A stretch of 64,000 bases of DNA from Daphnia pulex (taxonomy: Eukaryota > Arthropoda > Branchiopoda > Diplostraca > Daphniidae). This document shows positions 26,940-39,281 of the stretch, in pieces. Positions within the stretch are counted from its first letter, which is position 1. Each line of letters starts with the position of its first letter. The position numbers and the translations under genes were made by a program. The stretch lies in the NCBI RefSeq assembly GCF_021134715.1, contig NC_060020.1, forward strand, positions 5,084,001 through 5,148,000, in the 5' to 3' direction. Below the pieces are notes generated by a model. The model was not told the origin of the DNA. It saw only the letters and a list, made by a program, of their open reading frames with translations, and made no database searches.

Positions 26940-27801
26940 ATGTCAGGGTTGAAAAACGTAGACTTTGAAGAGGCCAAACTGTACAAGAATGCAAGAGAAC
27001 GAGAAAAGTAAATATACTATTATTTTGCAATGTTAGAACTCCTTACTCCATCTTTGTGACTAATTGTAGATAATTGTTGGTTAGAAAATCTTATTTTTTT
27101 TTAATGGAGAAGTGCTGTGTTTATTTGCCTTACTATTATTTAAAAAAAATGGTAATTTGTTTTCTTTCTTTAGGTATGATAATATGGCTGATTTGTATGC
27201 AGTTATCAATACAATTCAATGTCTTGAAAAGGCATACATCAAAGATTCTGTGACAGCAAAAGAGTACACAGCTGCATGTTCCAAATTGCTTGTTCAGTTT
27301 AAAGCTGCTTTCAAACAAGTCCAGGGAGAAGAGTTTCCATCCGTTGAGAAATTCACCTCACATTTCAAGCTAGATTGCCCAGCAGCGATGGAGAGGATTA
27401 AAGAAGATCGCCCAATCACAATAAGGGATGACAAGGGGAACACTAGCAAATGGTAAAATAAATTAAAGAAAATTGCTTTCGAAACAGATTATCACACCAA
27501 CAAATGATTTCTTTACAGCATTGCAGATATTGTTTCGTTATTCATCACAAGTATGGATAAACTTCGCCTGGACATTCGAGCCAATGATGAACTGCAGCCA
27601 GACCTTAGGGACCTTGCTGATACTATGGCAAGACTTAGTTTGGTTCCTGATGAATTTGAAGGCAAGAAGAAGGTCAATCAGTGGCTTCAAACCCTTTTAT
27701 CCATGCAAGCGTCTGATGAGCTCAGCGAAAGTCAAGTACGACAATTACTCTTTGATCTTGAAACTTCTTACAACGCATTCAATCGTCTTCTGCACCCGTA
27801 A
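26940..27801 (+). CDS. VPS28: ESCRT-I subunit VPS28
   Basis: Core ESCRT-I component that sorts ubiquitinated cargo into multivesicular bodies; its C-terminal domain contacts ESCRT-II/III. Three exons (26940-27007, 27174-27452, 27519-27801) join in phase to 209 residues, the normal length. N-terminal domain: [20 protein letters not shown], then [12 protein letters not shown] and [19 protein letters not shown]. The C-terminal four-helix domain starts near [19 protein letters not shown] and ends [10 protein letters not shown]. The start [15 protein letters not shown] fits animal VPS28. Head-to-head with ATG2 and tail-to-tail with the transporter gene, 333 bases from its stop. Confidence 0.97.
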
Positions 27802-28134
27802 ATGAAAATTCATCTCGGTATCGAAATTTAAATTCCCATTTTTTCGCGATTGTTTTTTAGTTAGTTTTCGTTTACCTTGAAGTAAAATTGTATTGAATGC
27901 GATTACAAGTGAATAAGAAAATGTATATGAATGTTTTTTTCTGTTTTAACACCAATTTTATTGGATGTCATAATATTAGTATAAACGCTATTGTTTCATT
28001 GTTTCGGATTTCTGAAAGAACTACTTTAAGTCAAAACAGCGTCAATTAAAACTCGTCAACATTATTTCAATTTTATCTTTAGGAAGACTTTGAGTTGCGA
28101 GAAGCGGAATTCAAAGATATTTTTAAATAAAGGG

Positions 28135-29963
28135 TCACCGTTTCGTTCGACGCAGAACGTAGCAACCAATCGTTGATGCTGCTGCTAGAAATTGAATAAC
28201 AGTAGCAAATACAAATGCCAACCAATAAGACCGTCCTGGAGTGCTATCTACAATTAGTCCGGCCTGTAGAAAAATAATGCACTGTAAACACGAAGAGCTA
28301 TTTTGAGCTAGGAGCGTTATAAATTTCCTTACAATTGGTGGACCAATGAGTATTCCAAGACCCCCGAAAAACATTGTTATTCCGAAAACTCGGCTCAAGT
28401 TCAGTGTTCCAAAAAGAGATCGCGGTACCAGTGCTAGGAAAAAAAGGGAGAATTAATACATAACATTTCTCTCAACTGCAAGGTCAATTACCAAGGAGCA
28501 AACACTGAAGGCCATAGCTTACGCTAAATAAAAAGCCTTGGATAATCATTTGAATTCCGTTCACTACTAATGGAAAGGATGCGATCAAAATAGCGCAAAA
28601 CACCTGGGAAACGGCGTAAATTTTTGTCACATCAAGATTCCAAAATGTAACGAGCGGACCGATAACTAAACGGCCCACAAGGTCTCCTACTCCCATAGTG
28701 CTCAGCATAACGATATAATATCTAAAAAAGAAGAGAGAAAAAATAAATCCATAAAAGTTTCAGCAATTTTATTTGAATGGCAATTGTAACAAATAAAAAC
28801 ATACTCCTCGAGATCAAGAGAGCGAGTGTAATCAGCCAGTAAAATGTAAGGTATGGATGTGGCAAGTAACCAAAAAAAGCTGCTAAGATGCAACAGCCAG
28901 GCCGAATAGTCCTTCCACTTTAACTGCTGGGTCCCGTCGATGTAATCATCAACTATAACCTGGGGTTCAATTAAATCCGAGTACCTTTTCTCTTCTTTCT
29001 CTCCTTGCTTGTCGTTTGCGTTGAGAGGAAAGCTTTCAAAATCCACATTTTCATTTTTCGCTGGCTTCCTCGGTGGAAATATCAAAGCGCCCAAGCAAGT
29101 CAATTGAAAAGTGCAGGCGCCAGTGATGAGGAATGCACCTCTCCATCCGTACAGGTCAATTAGAAAATTGAAAAGTGGGCCAAAGACGAAAACACCTAAT
29201 CCAACACCAGATTGGCTTAGCGAGAAGGCGATCGCGTGCTTCTTGACGAAGCTGTCTGAAATAGCCACGATCCACGATGTGTAGTTTAAGCATAGACCAA
29301 ATGCTTGTAAAGGTAAAATTTTTAAAAAATTAATGAAGTTATGTCTATCGATAAGTAATGCTGCGATTCCTACCTGTTATTCCTCCATGTGTAAAAAACA
29401 GCATTATAAGGCTGGGCGCAATGCTACTCAAAGCGAACCCGATCATCGATAATATTCCGCCCAGCATAACAGTCCATCGGCATCCAATCCGCTTGATAAA
29501 TATTGTGGCTATTGGACCTATATATGTAATGATTGACATGGTCATTTGAACTGGCCATATGGTATGAAATTTCACAAACAAAATCCTAACCTGCTAACAT
29601 GTATACGCCATTGTTGAGCGATCCAACCCAAGCGGTGGTCGACCGTGTCGCTTGGAATTCATTGAGAAGCAACGGGAAATACATGCTGAAGGTGTAGTAG
29701 ACAGCTGTCTTACGGGAATAAATGGGGCATTAAATCTGTGCTAGAAAATATATCGCGTGGACTTTACCCGACGAAATCGCCGAAGCGGCGAGAGCAGCTC
29801 CAGCAATAACCCAAGCCCATCCAGCATCGATGTCTGGACTCAGACTAGGAGCTGAGCGGCAACGGCCGGCCGCCGTTTTTTCTGTGAAGTATTTTAAGCC
29901 AATAAAAGTATATCCAACAATATTTTGGTAAATATAAACATAATTACCAGTTTTTTCGGTCAT
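28135..29963 (-). CDS. Monocarboxylate transporter-like MFS protein (SLC16 type)
   Basis: Twelve-helix plasma-membrane carrier of the SLC16 group; substrate unknown. Exons 29963-29948, 29881-29768, 29704-29591, 29550-29374, 29303-28805, 28721-28492, 28433-28333, 28263-28135 give 459 residues with matched phases. The N-terminal DIDAGWAWVIAGAA matches the MCT signature (D/E-G-x-W-x-W) before helix 1. Helices 1-6 run to about residue 205. GLCLNYTSW and YGWRGAFLI are conserved MCT segments. A charged loop (about residues 210-270, NENVDFESFPLN, KQGEKEEKRYSD) splits the halves, and helices 7-12 end CYVLRRTKR. Exon 1 codes only five residues (MTEKT), and its promoter plus exons 1-2 are duplicated at 34104-35482. 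The acceptor of exon 3 was chosen by phase (CAG before 29704). Confidence 0.9.
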
Positions 29964-31176
29964 GTTGGATCGTTCTTCCTGACTTCTTCTCCTGGTTTGA
30001 CGAAATTAGTCCAGTTGATATTGGTCTTGAAACATCGACTGCTCACAGAAAACGGTACATCAACATTGTTTCGCGTGTTCGGGTAGAGAATTATGCTGCA
30101 CTTCGACTCACTTGCCGATAAAATAAGTGGCTTGATTTCCGATTGCGATATGACGACTTAGTTTCACTGATACGGGGTACGACTTCACGGCCGCACAGAA
30201 GTAACTTGATTCTATCCGCGTTGATGCTTCCCATGCCGATGCGACAGTATACAGACCCGCGTGCGAGATCTCTTTGTATGCTACAACCGGACTGAACTGG
30301 TTCTTTTGCTGGCGCAACTTTGTGGTCCAGATAAACAACAACATTTGTCGTCTGCAGGATCTCAAACGCAATGGGCATGCGCCAGAAGCAAGAAGGCACC
30401 AGAATAATTCAAGGATTTCACCTAGAGGCTATAAGAGCGTTTGATGTTTACTCACAAACATGGTGGTGATTTCCTAATTCCGGACGCTTAGCTATGTCAG
30501 AGTTTCTAAAAAGTTGGCGTTCGTATATGGATATGTAAGAATCTTCTATTTCACAAGAGTTTTATCGATTTACTGAGTTAATTGTACGTCATAATAGGAT
30601 TATAACGGTAAAAGTATTACTGCTGGTGGCTAACCCAACTTTTTATCGCAAGAAAGTTGAAAACGTTTGATCAATAATTCAAGTCGCTACTGTAACCTAG
30701 AAATTGTTATTAGCCTACCGTCACAACTTTAACGGAAAAAGTTGGGACTTACATATATAATTCAGGTTAAAGGTTTTTCCTCGAAGCAGTAATACAGAAG
30801 TTTATAACCATACCATTGTAAAACAACAAAAACTGAAAGAAATCTGAAAGAAATGAAAGATATCACTTAGGCCTACCTAGATAACACATTCATATGGCCA
30901 TTTATTTGTTTATCTCATCAACCCATTTTCCTTTATCAAAACTTTAGACCTACAAAAAAAAACTATTAATTATTCAATCGTTTGAATTGATTTCGACAAA
31001 TTTTGTCCTTACCGCAATAGAAACTCATCCCATCAAGTTTATCATAAACTAGGGAAAAGCTAACGGATGAGAACGAGAAGATTGTATTGTCGTTACAACA
31101 TTGAAGAAAGTCCATCAAATTTTAGGGTTGATTAAGAATTTTGTAGATTTTTGTAAAGTGTGATTAAGGTTATATA
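29763..31176. repeat. Segmental duplication, copy 1 (transporter promoter and exons 1-2)
   Basis: About 1.41 kb shared with 34104-35482 in the same orientation and at high identity, with small indels and scattered substitutions. It begins at the splice donor of transporter exon 2 and runs back through exon 1 and its upstream DNA. It is followed by a 47-bp segment (31177-31225, tagtgaacattgttagatta region) that also appears just before copy 2. Confidence 0.95.
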
Positions 31177-31510
31177 CAGACTAGTGAACATTGTTAGATT
31201 ATTTTCCGTGGGTCATCAAGGGGGGAAAACCAAGGCCATGATTGCTTACAGTTATTGCTGCTAGGATGAATATAGTAATTAGTAATATAGTAATTAATAG
31301 TGAAGGATTAGCTTTGGGGGGTCATGGCCGTCGTGCGCTGATTTCTCCTTCAGCCAATCAGATTAGAGAAAGGGAAGGGTCAGAAAAGGTGAGGACGCCA
31401 TTTTGTTTAGAACTTGTTGCATTTTGGCATATGTCAGTTTCGCAGTTGTCGTGTGATTTACTCCTCTGATAGTTTCATGGTTCTCTTTTCGTCAAATCAC
31501 ACCAATCGCC

Positions 31511-33605
31511 ATGGAGGAATTTAAATTTGACTTTATTGAAAGCCTGCATGGTAAACCCTAATAACCATTTGCATAAAGAAAATGAAAGTTGATTGAATTG
31601 TGTAATTTGACCAATTTGTGTATAGGTCAATACCTGGATTTCATTTGTGATCAGATTTTTGCCTATTTGGATTACGATTCTTTGATGAATTCAAAAATGG
31701 TCTCAGTTTTTGGAAAAAGATCATCTCCAAAGGGGCCTTCTGGAAGGTGATGTTGGAAAGAAAGGTAAAGCGATATCTTTTAATCTTTTAGCATGTGTTT
31801 GAGTAGGAGATGCTATATGGTGTAAACAGCAACAGTTATGTTATCTCTACCTAGAAAAAAGTGTTGCCCTATTGGAAAAAAGTGTTTGATGCAGTAAAAG
31901 TATTTAAAGATCAAGAGCTGCTGAGTCGTGGAAATGCTGATGCTTCTCAACGTCATTGTGAGTACTACCACACAATGTATTGTCTGGTGGAAGATGAAAT
32001 TCAAAAGGTAATGTGTCCAAGTAATAAAAATGTTTCAGTATCAGTTTTGTTCATTTTAAATAATTTGGTGTCCATTTCTAGAGTGTGGATTCAAACTGGA
32101 GAGCTGGAGGAAAACATCAGCGTGTCAAATACAAAAGCTTTGGAAATCCCTGTATCTTGGTTCATCGCTATGAATGTGAAGTGGATTCACAATGGATCGT
32201 TCAAATACAGCAGCAATGTCGTATACTTGTTCGTAATCGCTGGACCCTCAAACTGGAAAAGGTTAATATTTGTTCAAAATGTGAAAATGTACTATTGTAC
32301 ATAATAGGCCTAAGTGTGGTAATATCCTTCAGGTTCTTGAAATTCCGTTAACTGAAATCAACATGAATGGAAGGGATCGTGATTTTGAACTGACTCGTGT
32401 GAAGATTAATTCGAATTTCATCACAGCATCCTTTTCTGTCCACCCAGAAATTTGCGTTTGGGATGCAAAATCACATGAACTGGTAAGCAAACTCTATATG
32501 GTGTCACACAACGTTGATAGTTAATAAATTGCTTTAAGTTGAGAGTCTTGAAACCTGTTCCGGAGCAAGGAAACGGACGGAGGTCGGTCTATGTGAAAGG
32601 CCATTGCCTATGGAATGATTTGCTACTGTCGTGTTACCAAAGGGTTTCGGTATTAAATGCAAACTCAGGTTCCTTTGCCATCAGTTTACTTATTTTGAGT
32701 AATTGGTTATTTTTAGGATGAATCAGAATGCATTGTGACACTGCGCAGAATTCCCCTGAATGGGGACGGAGACGTCACTTTACTTTATTACCAGAAAGTT
32801 CTACCAAGTCCCAGATTTTTTCTGGAAGTTGCAATGGATGACGATTATATCGTGTTATTTTTCTCCAGAGATGAGCAACGATTGTACATGCCCAGTATGG
32901 CAGAAACTTTCGAGATAGAAATTCGAAGCGCAGTTTCCTATGATGTCGTCCATAAAATTTCGATTCCAACGTCTTCACCATTCGAAGACTACCAATTCCA
33001 TTATCTAAATGGATTTATTGTTATGGGCCAAACGGAAGACAATTTTTTTAGGTTTTATTTGACGTTGATTTTTTTTTATTGGTCATTTCCGCTCATTTCA
33101 CTGTTATTAGCATCTGGAGGGCTGCTGTTGGTCGTTGTGTCAAAACCATTTGCCATGGCGACCAAGGATTATGTGCAATCAGGTAAGTTAACAAGATTAA
33201 ATCTTACCGTATTCTTACAGAAATTACTACAACTTTGTTTCTTTGATTATTTCCATTAGAATCATTTCGGAAAAATTCATCGTCACTTGTGATGACGACG
33301 GTGTATTGAAGATCTGGGATTTCCAAGCAGCTCTCATTCACCCGGAGCCATCCAGCTCTAATTTCCTGATCAGGAAAATCTCCCACCTGAATGCTGTCTC
33401 CCGTTCGGCTTCGGCTAAACCATCTGCAGTATCCTCGAAGGTGAAGAGGATCGATGCCCGCAAGAAAACGCCGCGCGTTCCGCCAATTGAATATGTGGGA
33501 ACTACCTGCATGGTGGCCGACGAATTGCAAATGATCCTTGTTTTCCATTCGGACGATGGTTCTTCCTATTTGCACGTTGAAACCTTCTTGAACGCAGCCC
33601 AATGA
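31511..33605 (+). CDS. F-box / WD-repeat-like protein, one frameshift
   Basis: Probably an SCF substrate adaptor. Exons: 31511-31550, 31626-31764, 31855-32007, 32082-32261, 32333-32482, 32539-32668, 32727-33051, 33111-33182, 33260-33605. The start MEEFKFDFIESLHG leads into an F-box-like helix (LDFICDQIFAYLDYDSLMNS). The remainder holds NWRAGG, typical after F-boxes of FBXW proteins, and WD-style blades ending ICVWDAKSHEL, SIWRAAVGRCVKT and GVLKIWDF. About 511 residues if read through. In exon 2 the frame breaks at a run of five T (31707-31711): before it reads SKMVSVF, and the downstream in-phase frame reads WKKIISKGAFWKVMLERK. One missing T would explain it, through an assembly error or real damage. 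All later exons stay open, favouring an error or a recent hit. The acceptor at 32727 was phase-chosen. Confidence 0.72.
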
Positions 33606-34049
33606 GAAAGCCAGTCGTGTAAGTCTTCCACCCTGCCTGCTTTAAAGTCTTAACCATGCTGTGTTGCCTTGTTGATTGCGTTTAAACGCGCGTTTAAAAG
33701 TGACGTCAAGTTTCTCGGAAATTCGCATTTGTTTCAAACTCAGACCCCAGTTTGCTATCGTTCCAGTTACCTTACCGAAAATATTTTGAAATTCATTTGA
33801 TGAGTACAAGAAAATGTAGAAATACAATCGGTACACTACCGTACCGATTAAGTTTTGTCAAATACCGTCCTCTCTTGACTTTTTCTCTCTTGACCCAACC
33901 AACCATTTCGGTATATTTCAATTTGAATGATGCGTCTGGCCGCGCTTTCCAAAGTTGGTTCCGATTCATACAAAGGCACAGATTCCTGATGATGGCTTTC
34001 CCAAATGAAAATGGACAATACGCCACGCACGACCAGCAGTCGACCACTA

Positions 34050-34096
34050 TAGACTAGTGAACATTTTCAGATTATAATCCGTGGGTCATCAGAGGG
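34050..34096 (+). repeat. Direct repeat flanking the F-box gene (right copy)
   Basis: The segment tagactagtgaacattttc ... ccgtgggtcatca closely matches 31177-31225. The pair bounds the 2.8-kb block holding the F-box gene, and each copy abuts one copy of the 1.4-kb duplication. Confidence 0.8.
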
Positions 34097-34103
34097 TGGG
34101 GGG

Positions 34104-35482
34104 TTTACCCGACGAAATCGCCGAAGCGGCGAGAGCAGCTCCAGCAATAACCCAGGCCCATCCAGCATCGATGTCTGGACTCAGACTAGGAGCTGAGCGG
34201 CAACGGCCGGTCGCCGATTTTTCTGTGAAGTATTTTAAGCCAATAAAAGTATATCCAACAATATTTTGGTAAATATAAACATAATTACCAGTTTTTTCGG
34301 TCATGTTGGATCGTTCTTCCTGACTTCTTCTCCTGGTTTGACGAAATTAGTCCAGTTGATATTGGTCTTGAAACATCGACTGCTCACAGAAAACGGTACA
34401 TCAACATTGTTTCGCGTGTTCGGATAGAGAATTATGCTCCACTTCGACTCACTTGTCGATAAAATAAGTGGCTTGATTTCCGATTGCGATATCATGACGA
34501 CTTAGTTTCACTGATACGGGGTACGACTTCACAGCCGTACAGAAGTAACTTGATTCTATCCGCGTTGATGCTTCCCATGCCGATGCGACAGTATACAGAC
34601 CCGCGTGCGAGATGTCTTATATGCTAAAACCGGACTGAACTGGTTCTTTTGCTGGCGCCGGTAAACAACAACATTTTTCATCTGCAGGATCTCAAACGCA
34701 ACGGGCATGCGCCAGAATAATTCAAAGATTTCACCTAGAGGCTATAAGAGCGTTTGATGTTTACTCACAAACATGGTGGTGATTTCCTAATTCCGGACGC
34801 TTAGCTATGTCAGAGTTTCTAAAAAGTTGGCGTTCGTATATGGATATGTAAGAATCTTCAATTTCACAAGAGTTTTATCGATTTACTGAGTTAATTGTAC
34901 GTCATAGGATTATAACGATAAAAGTATTCCTGCTGGTGGCTAACCCAACTTTTTATCGCAAGAAAGTTGAAAACGTTTGATCAATAATTCAAGTCGCTAC
35001 TGTAACCTAGAAATTGTTATTACCGTCACAACTTTAACGCAAAAAGTTGGGACTTACATATATAATTCAGGTTAAAGGTTTTTCCTCGAAGCAATAATGC
35101 ATAAGTTTATAACCGTACGATTGTAAAACAACAAAAACTGAAAGCAATCTGAAAGAAATGAAAGATATCACTTACCTAGATAACAAATTCATATGGCCAT
35201 TTATTTGTTTATCTCATGAACCCATTTTCCTTTATCAAAACCTTAGACCTACAAAAAAAAAAGAAAAACCATTAATTATTCAATCGATTGAATTTATTTC
35301 GACAAATTTTGTCCTTACCGCAATAGAAACTCACCCTATCAAGTTTATCATAAACTAGGGAAAAGCTAACGGATGAGAACGAGAAGATTGTATTGTCGTT
35401 ACAACATTGAAGAAAGTCCATCAAATTTTAGGGTTGATTAAGAATTTTTGTAGATTTTTGTAAAGTGTGATTAAGGTTATAT
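34104..35482. repeat. Segmental duplication, copy 2 (spare transporter promoter and exons 1-2)
   Basis: About 1.38 kb matching 29763-31176. On the minus strand it retains exon 1 (34304-34289, MTEKT) and exon 2 (34222-34109). The exon 2 frame is open (EKSATGRCRSAPSLSP... to SAISSG) and a GT donor is intact in the same phase. Two coding changes are visible (TAA to SAT). It could serve as a second promoter and first-exon set for the transporter, splicing across the F-box gene to 29704; otherwise it is a dead fragment. Nothing downstream inside the intervening block looks like a new partner exon. Confidence 0.9.
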
Positions 35483-36754
35483 ATATAAACACACTTTGAA
35501 ACATTCCTTGGCAAAAAAAAAATAAGAAGGATGAAATAAAAGGAAGGAAAAGGGAAAGATGGGAGTGAAAAGCGACAAAATCGGAAATGTTATGCCTTCA
35601 TTTGTTGGTTGAACGTGTGCCTGAATGGTGTAGAAATAGACATCGGTAAAGGCGTCCGGCTCCGAAATTCTTACAAAACACGGCCACAGCAGATGGGAAA
35701 GTAGGGCACACAGTTATTAATGATCATCAACAAATAAACAGCGGCGAGAAAATGGTCTGCAAGAAGCAAATCGGTGCGTATAATTTAGAATAGTGTCCGA
35801 TGTCCCCCACCCTCCACACAAAGCCCATACTCATTTTCTTTGACGAAACAATCACTGAGCGTGTGAATCATCATCATCTATCACTTATTTTATGCTATAC
35901 GGCACCACGTTGCAAGTCTTAAATTTCGTTCGAAACAACTCTTGCCCGAATACGATCGGGGTAGTCCTTGACATTGTTATTATATACATAGAAACACACA
36001 CACGACAGAGCTTATTATAATAATTTCTTCCTCTTTTGTCTGTTTTTTGTTGGTTTGTTTTTCGTTTAGTTTAAAGATAAAGAGATGTACAAAATTGTGC
36101 AAGAGTCCGCGCTTCCATGAAAAAAAGCCTGCGGATCGAAATCAAATCGTTAATTGTCCGTTGTTTAGGAGGGCAACAGTCTGGTGCGAAATGGACGACA
36201 AAACTAAAAACAAAAGTTAACCAAAATAATCGTTCGTTCCCGTCTCTCCTCACCCTATCTACTAATTTCAGCCGACAGCATCACTACATGACCAAGTCGA
36301 TGCGAAATTTAAAATAAAAGGATGGAATTAGTTCATGTTTCAATACCCACGCGCGAGATCTGGCCAGCTTTGACAGCTCAGCGAAATATAGGGAATGGGC
36401 ATCGCAAATTTTTAGAACTGTTGTAAAGGTTCATATCCCGCCATCGTTGCACAAGGGGCAAACTTTGAATTGGCAGGGATCAAATCAAATGATATCTAAG
36501 AGGAAAAACAAAGCACAAAAAATGATGATGGCAAAATTAAGAGCGTTCCGGCACACGAAGTATAGGAATGTCTGTGTTTTCTTGAAAGAAAAATTAAAGA
36601 AAGAAGGAATTTTTAAGGGTTGGTATGGGAGAGGTATATATAATACATCAAATCAGTCTGGCATTTAAAAAAAAAAGGTAAAACCACTGATGGGTTAGTT
36701 GTCTCAGGGTAACGGGGGAAGGAAGAATTACTGAAAAGAAGTGTGCCATCGTCT
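35483..36754. other. Downstream of numb, probable 3'UTR
   Basis: No convincing coding frame. As the stop of numb is at 36755, part of this is presumably its 3'UTR. A short Lys-rich frame at 36447-36668 (+) is AT-driven noise. Confidence 0.5.
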
Positions 36755-39239
36755 CTACATACGAACTTCAAAGGTCTTGACGACAGAATTCTGAAGAAAA
36801 GGATTTGTGTTGCTGGGACTGCGCGTGGCTAAAGCGGCCCATTCGGCGTCGAACGGATCCGATATTAGTGCGTTTGTTCGATTGGTGATTGACGGGGAAT
36901 GATGTGCCGGCGTACTGGTGGGCGAAGAAGAAGAGGAATGAAGAGCCGTGTGGAAAGGACTGCGCGGTGGTATCGCCGGCAAGTGTGGTGGCGGAGTGGC
37001 CAAAGAATGACTGGCCGGAGCAATGGAAGGAGCTTCTGGGGGCGATCCTAGTGATTGGGATCGTGAATGAGCCATCAAGGCAGGCGGGCGACGTGGCGGC
37101 AGCGAGCTCGGTCCTTGGGACGCCACGCTGGCCGTTAAACTGCCCAGCCACTGTTCCCCTCGTGACATTGGATTGTTCACCGACGCTTCCTTATTGTTCA
37201 CCTGGAATCCGTTAGTGGGTGGGACCATCTATTTGAAAAATATAAAGTCCAAATTAGCCTCTATTAACATTAATCTAAAAACAAATGAAAAATAAAACTT
37301 TACGTTGACTTTGTTGTCCACCAGGAAGGGATCATCAGTAGACGATAAGAGTGACAATCCTTGGGATAGCTGCTGACACATGGCGCTAACTGCGTTGGAA
37401 CGTTCTACCATAGGCGAAGTTTCCGGAATCGGAGTCACTTTAATAGCAAATCCATGAAAACAATTAATTAAAAATTGTCTCTGATCGGTTAACTGAAAAG
37501 TCTTTGACATGTCACTCAAATTGGTGGTCCAATCAAAATTTCCAAGCGGGAAATGGAAAAGCAACAAAACAAAAAAGTAATGCATTCACTCACTAGATGA
37601 GTCTTGGCTAGGAGATGGCTGCATACGGTGACGACTGACTCGAGGAGGAGGCTGAGGACTTTCTGTACGGTGGACGAATGGGATCGAAGCATGCATCAGA
37701 CACATTGCAATAGAGAAGAAAAAAAACACCATCAACACCCACGAACAAACAAAAAAAGGATCGTCTACGGTACTGGAACAAGGACGGTAAAAAGCCGCAA
37801 TGGGGAGACGAATGAGCCAGACGAAAAATAACGAAGAAATGTTTACCAGGCGTGACGATCAGGTTGGACTTGTAGCTGGGTGCTTCATTGCTCAACGAGT
37901 TTTGTTGGCGTTCGACGGTCGAGGGTAAATCTCCGATTCGAAGCGACATCTGACGTTTGAAAGGTGAACTCTGATTGAGCTGGGAGAGCCCACGAAATGA
38001 GCCTTGTCGCTCGAGCAGGTGCGGAGCAGCGTGGGGACGTTCAATGGCGAACGGATTGACCACTGCCTTGGCCGGCGCCGGTGGTTCTAGAATTTCCCAC
38101 AATGAGCAATCAACACGTGAGATGCATGAGTCACTTTTGGGCTCAAGAAATAGATGTGAGGTATTACCGGCCGGTCTGTATTCCTGCGGATCTTGAATGC
38201 GTTCCGTCAAGGGCGCTGCTCTAAAACTGCCCGAGCGCGTGAATGTAGAGTTGGAGGTGTCGAAATTCATCGTCACGCTGCACTCCTTATCTCGTTTTTG
38301 TTTCCGTTCCAAGCAAACGGCAAAAGCGCAACCCACTGCATGACTCAACCGCTCTCCCTGAAAAAAGAAAAAAACCAGGGCATCAACAATAGTATTAATA
38401 ACCAGCGTAAGTCAAAGGAGGAAATAAGACCGGAAACCGTCAATCCATTATCATTGACGATGGCCACTTTCATTATTGGGGTAATCAAGCTTGTCTCTCT
38501 CTCTCTCTGTTGGATTGACAGCAATTCATTTACGATCCTCACCGAGTCTTTGCTGGCCAAGAATCCGTGGCACATCCAACGACGCGTAGTACCATCACGA
38601 CAGATGTACGAGAATCCTTTTTCGTGATTACGATCCGGAGCACAAAAGGAGACTTTCTCAATCGTCTGGTCGACAATCAATCCCTGTGATTCACGATGCA
38701 ATAGAGAGAAAAGTGAGTCTAAGATGTCGGTGACGAAATCAACGGAAATTTCATACTTTGGTGTCTTCTTCGACAACTCGTAATCCATCGCCGGAAATGT
38801 GCAGAACGCCTTTTACTGGTCGACGTCTAGAATTCTGTTTTGGGAATGAATAAATAAATAAATGTGGAATATTTTGTCATCATCGTTTCAATGGAAATGA
38901 ATATTTTACCCTGAGCACTTTGAGTGCTTCCTCGCAAACAGGCATACCACGTGACTCGTACACTTCCACGCATCCCAGATACTGGAAAAAATAAAAATTC
39001 AAAAAGGTGAGCGAATCGCAAATAAATAGAACCACGTGGATTCCTGCCAAACGTCAACAACAAAAATATACGTCCTGCACAATGTATATAACGTGCTCAC
39101 GAACCTTGACGTAAAAATTGCAAGTTCCAGCTCGAACGGCAGCCTCGTCCGACTGCCATTGGTGCGGTTTTGAACTCTCGGGGACGTGGTCTTTGCGGCG
39201 ACGGAAACTTTCGCGGAAGCTTCTCCGCAATCGCTCCAT
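36755..39239 (-). CDS. numb: Numb, cell-fate determinant and endocytic adaptor
   Basis: Membrane-associated adaptor that antagonises Notch in asymmetric division. Exons from the ATG used here: 39239-39105, 38981-38910, 38834-38757, 38683-38543, 38357-38168, 38086-37847, 37662-37594, 37437-37304, 37228-36755; 510 residues, all phases matched. [25 protein letters not shown] opens the protein, and the PTB domain follows ([72 protein letters not shown]). Numb-family middle motifs are [26 protein letters not shown] and [11 protein letters not shown]. The C-terminus carries [10 protein letters not shown] (AP-2/alpha-adaptin binding DPF) and TNPFLQ (EH-domain NPF), ending KTFEVRM. The first exon is open back to an acceptor at 39281 ([14 protein letters not shown] before the ATG), so an upstream exon giving a longer membrane-targeting N-terminus is likely; I could not place it. 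Confidence 0.95.
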
Positions 39240-39281
39240 CCTCTTATGGCGTCCGCTCTCCTTGGTCTCGCTCTTCTCAGC

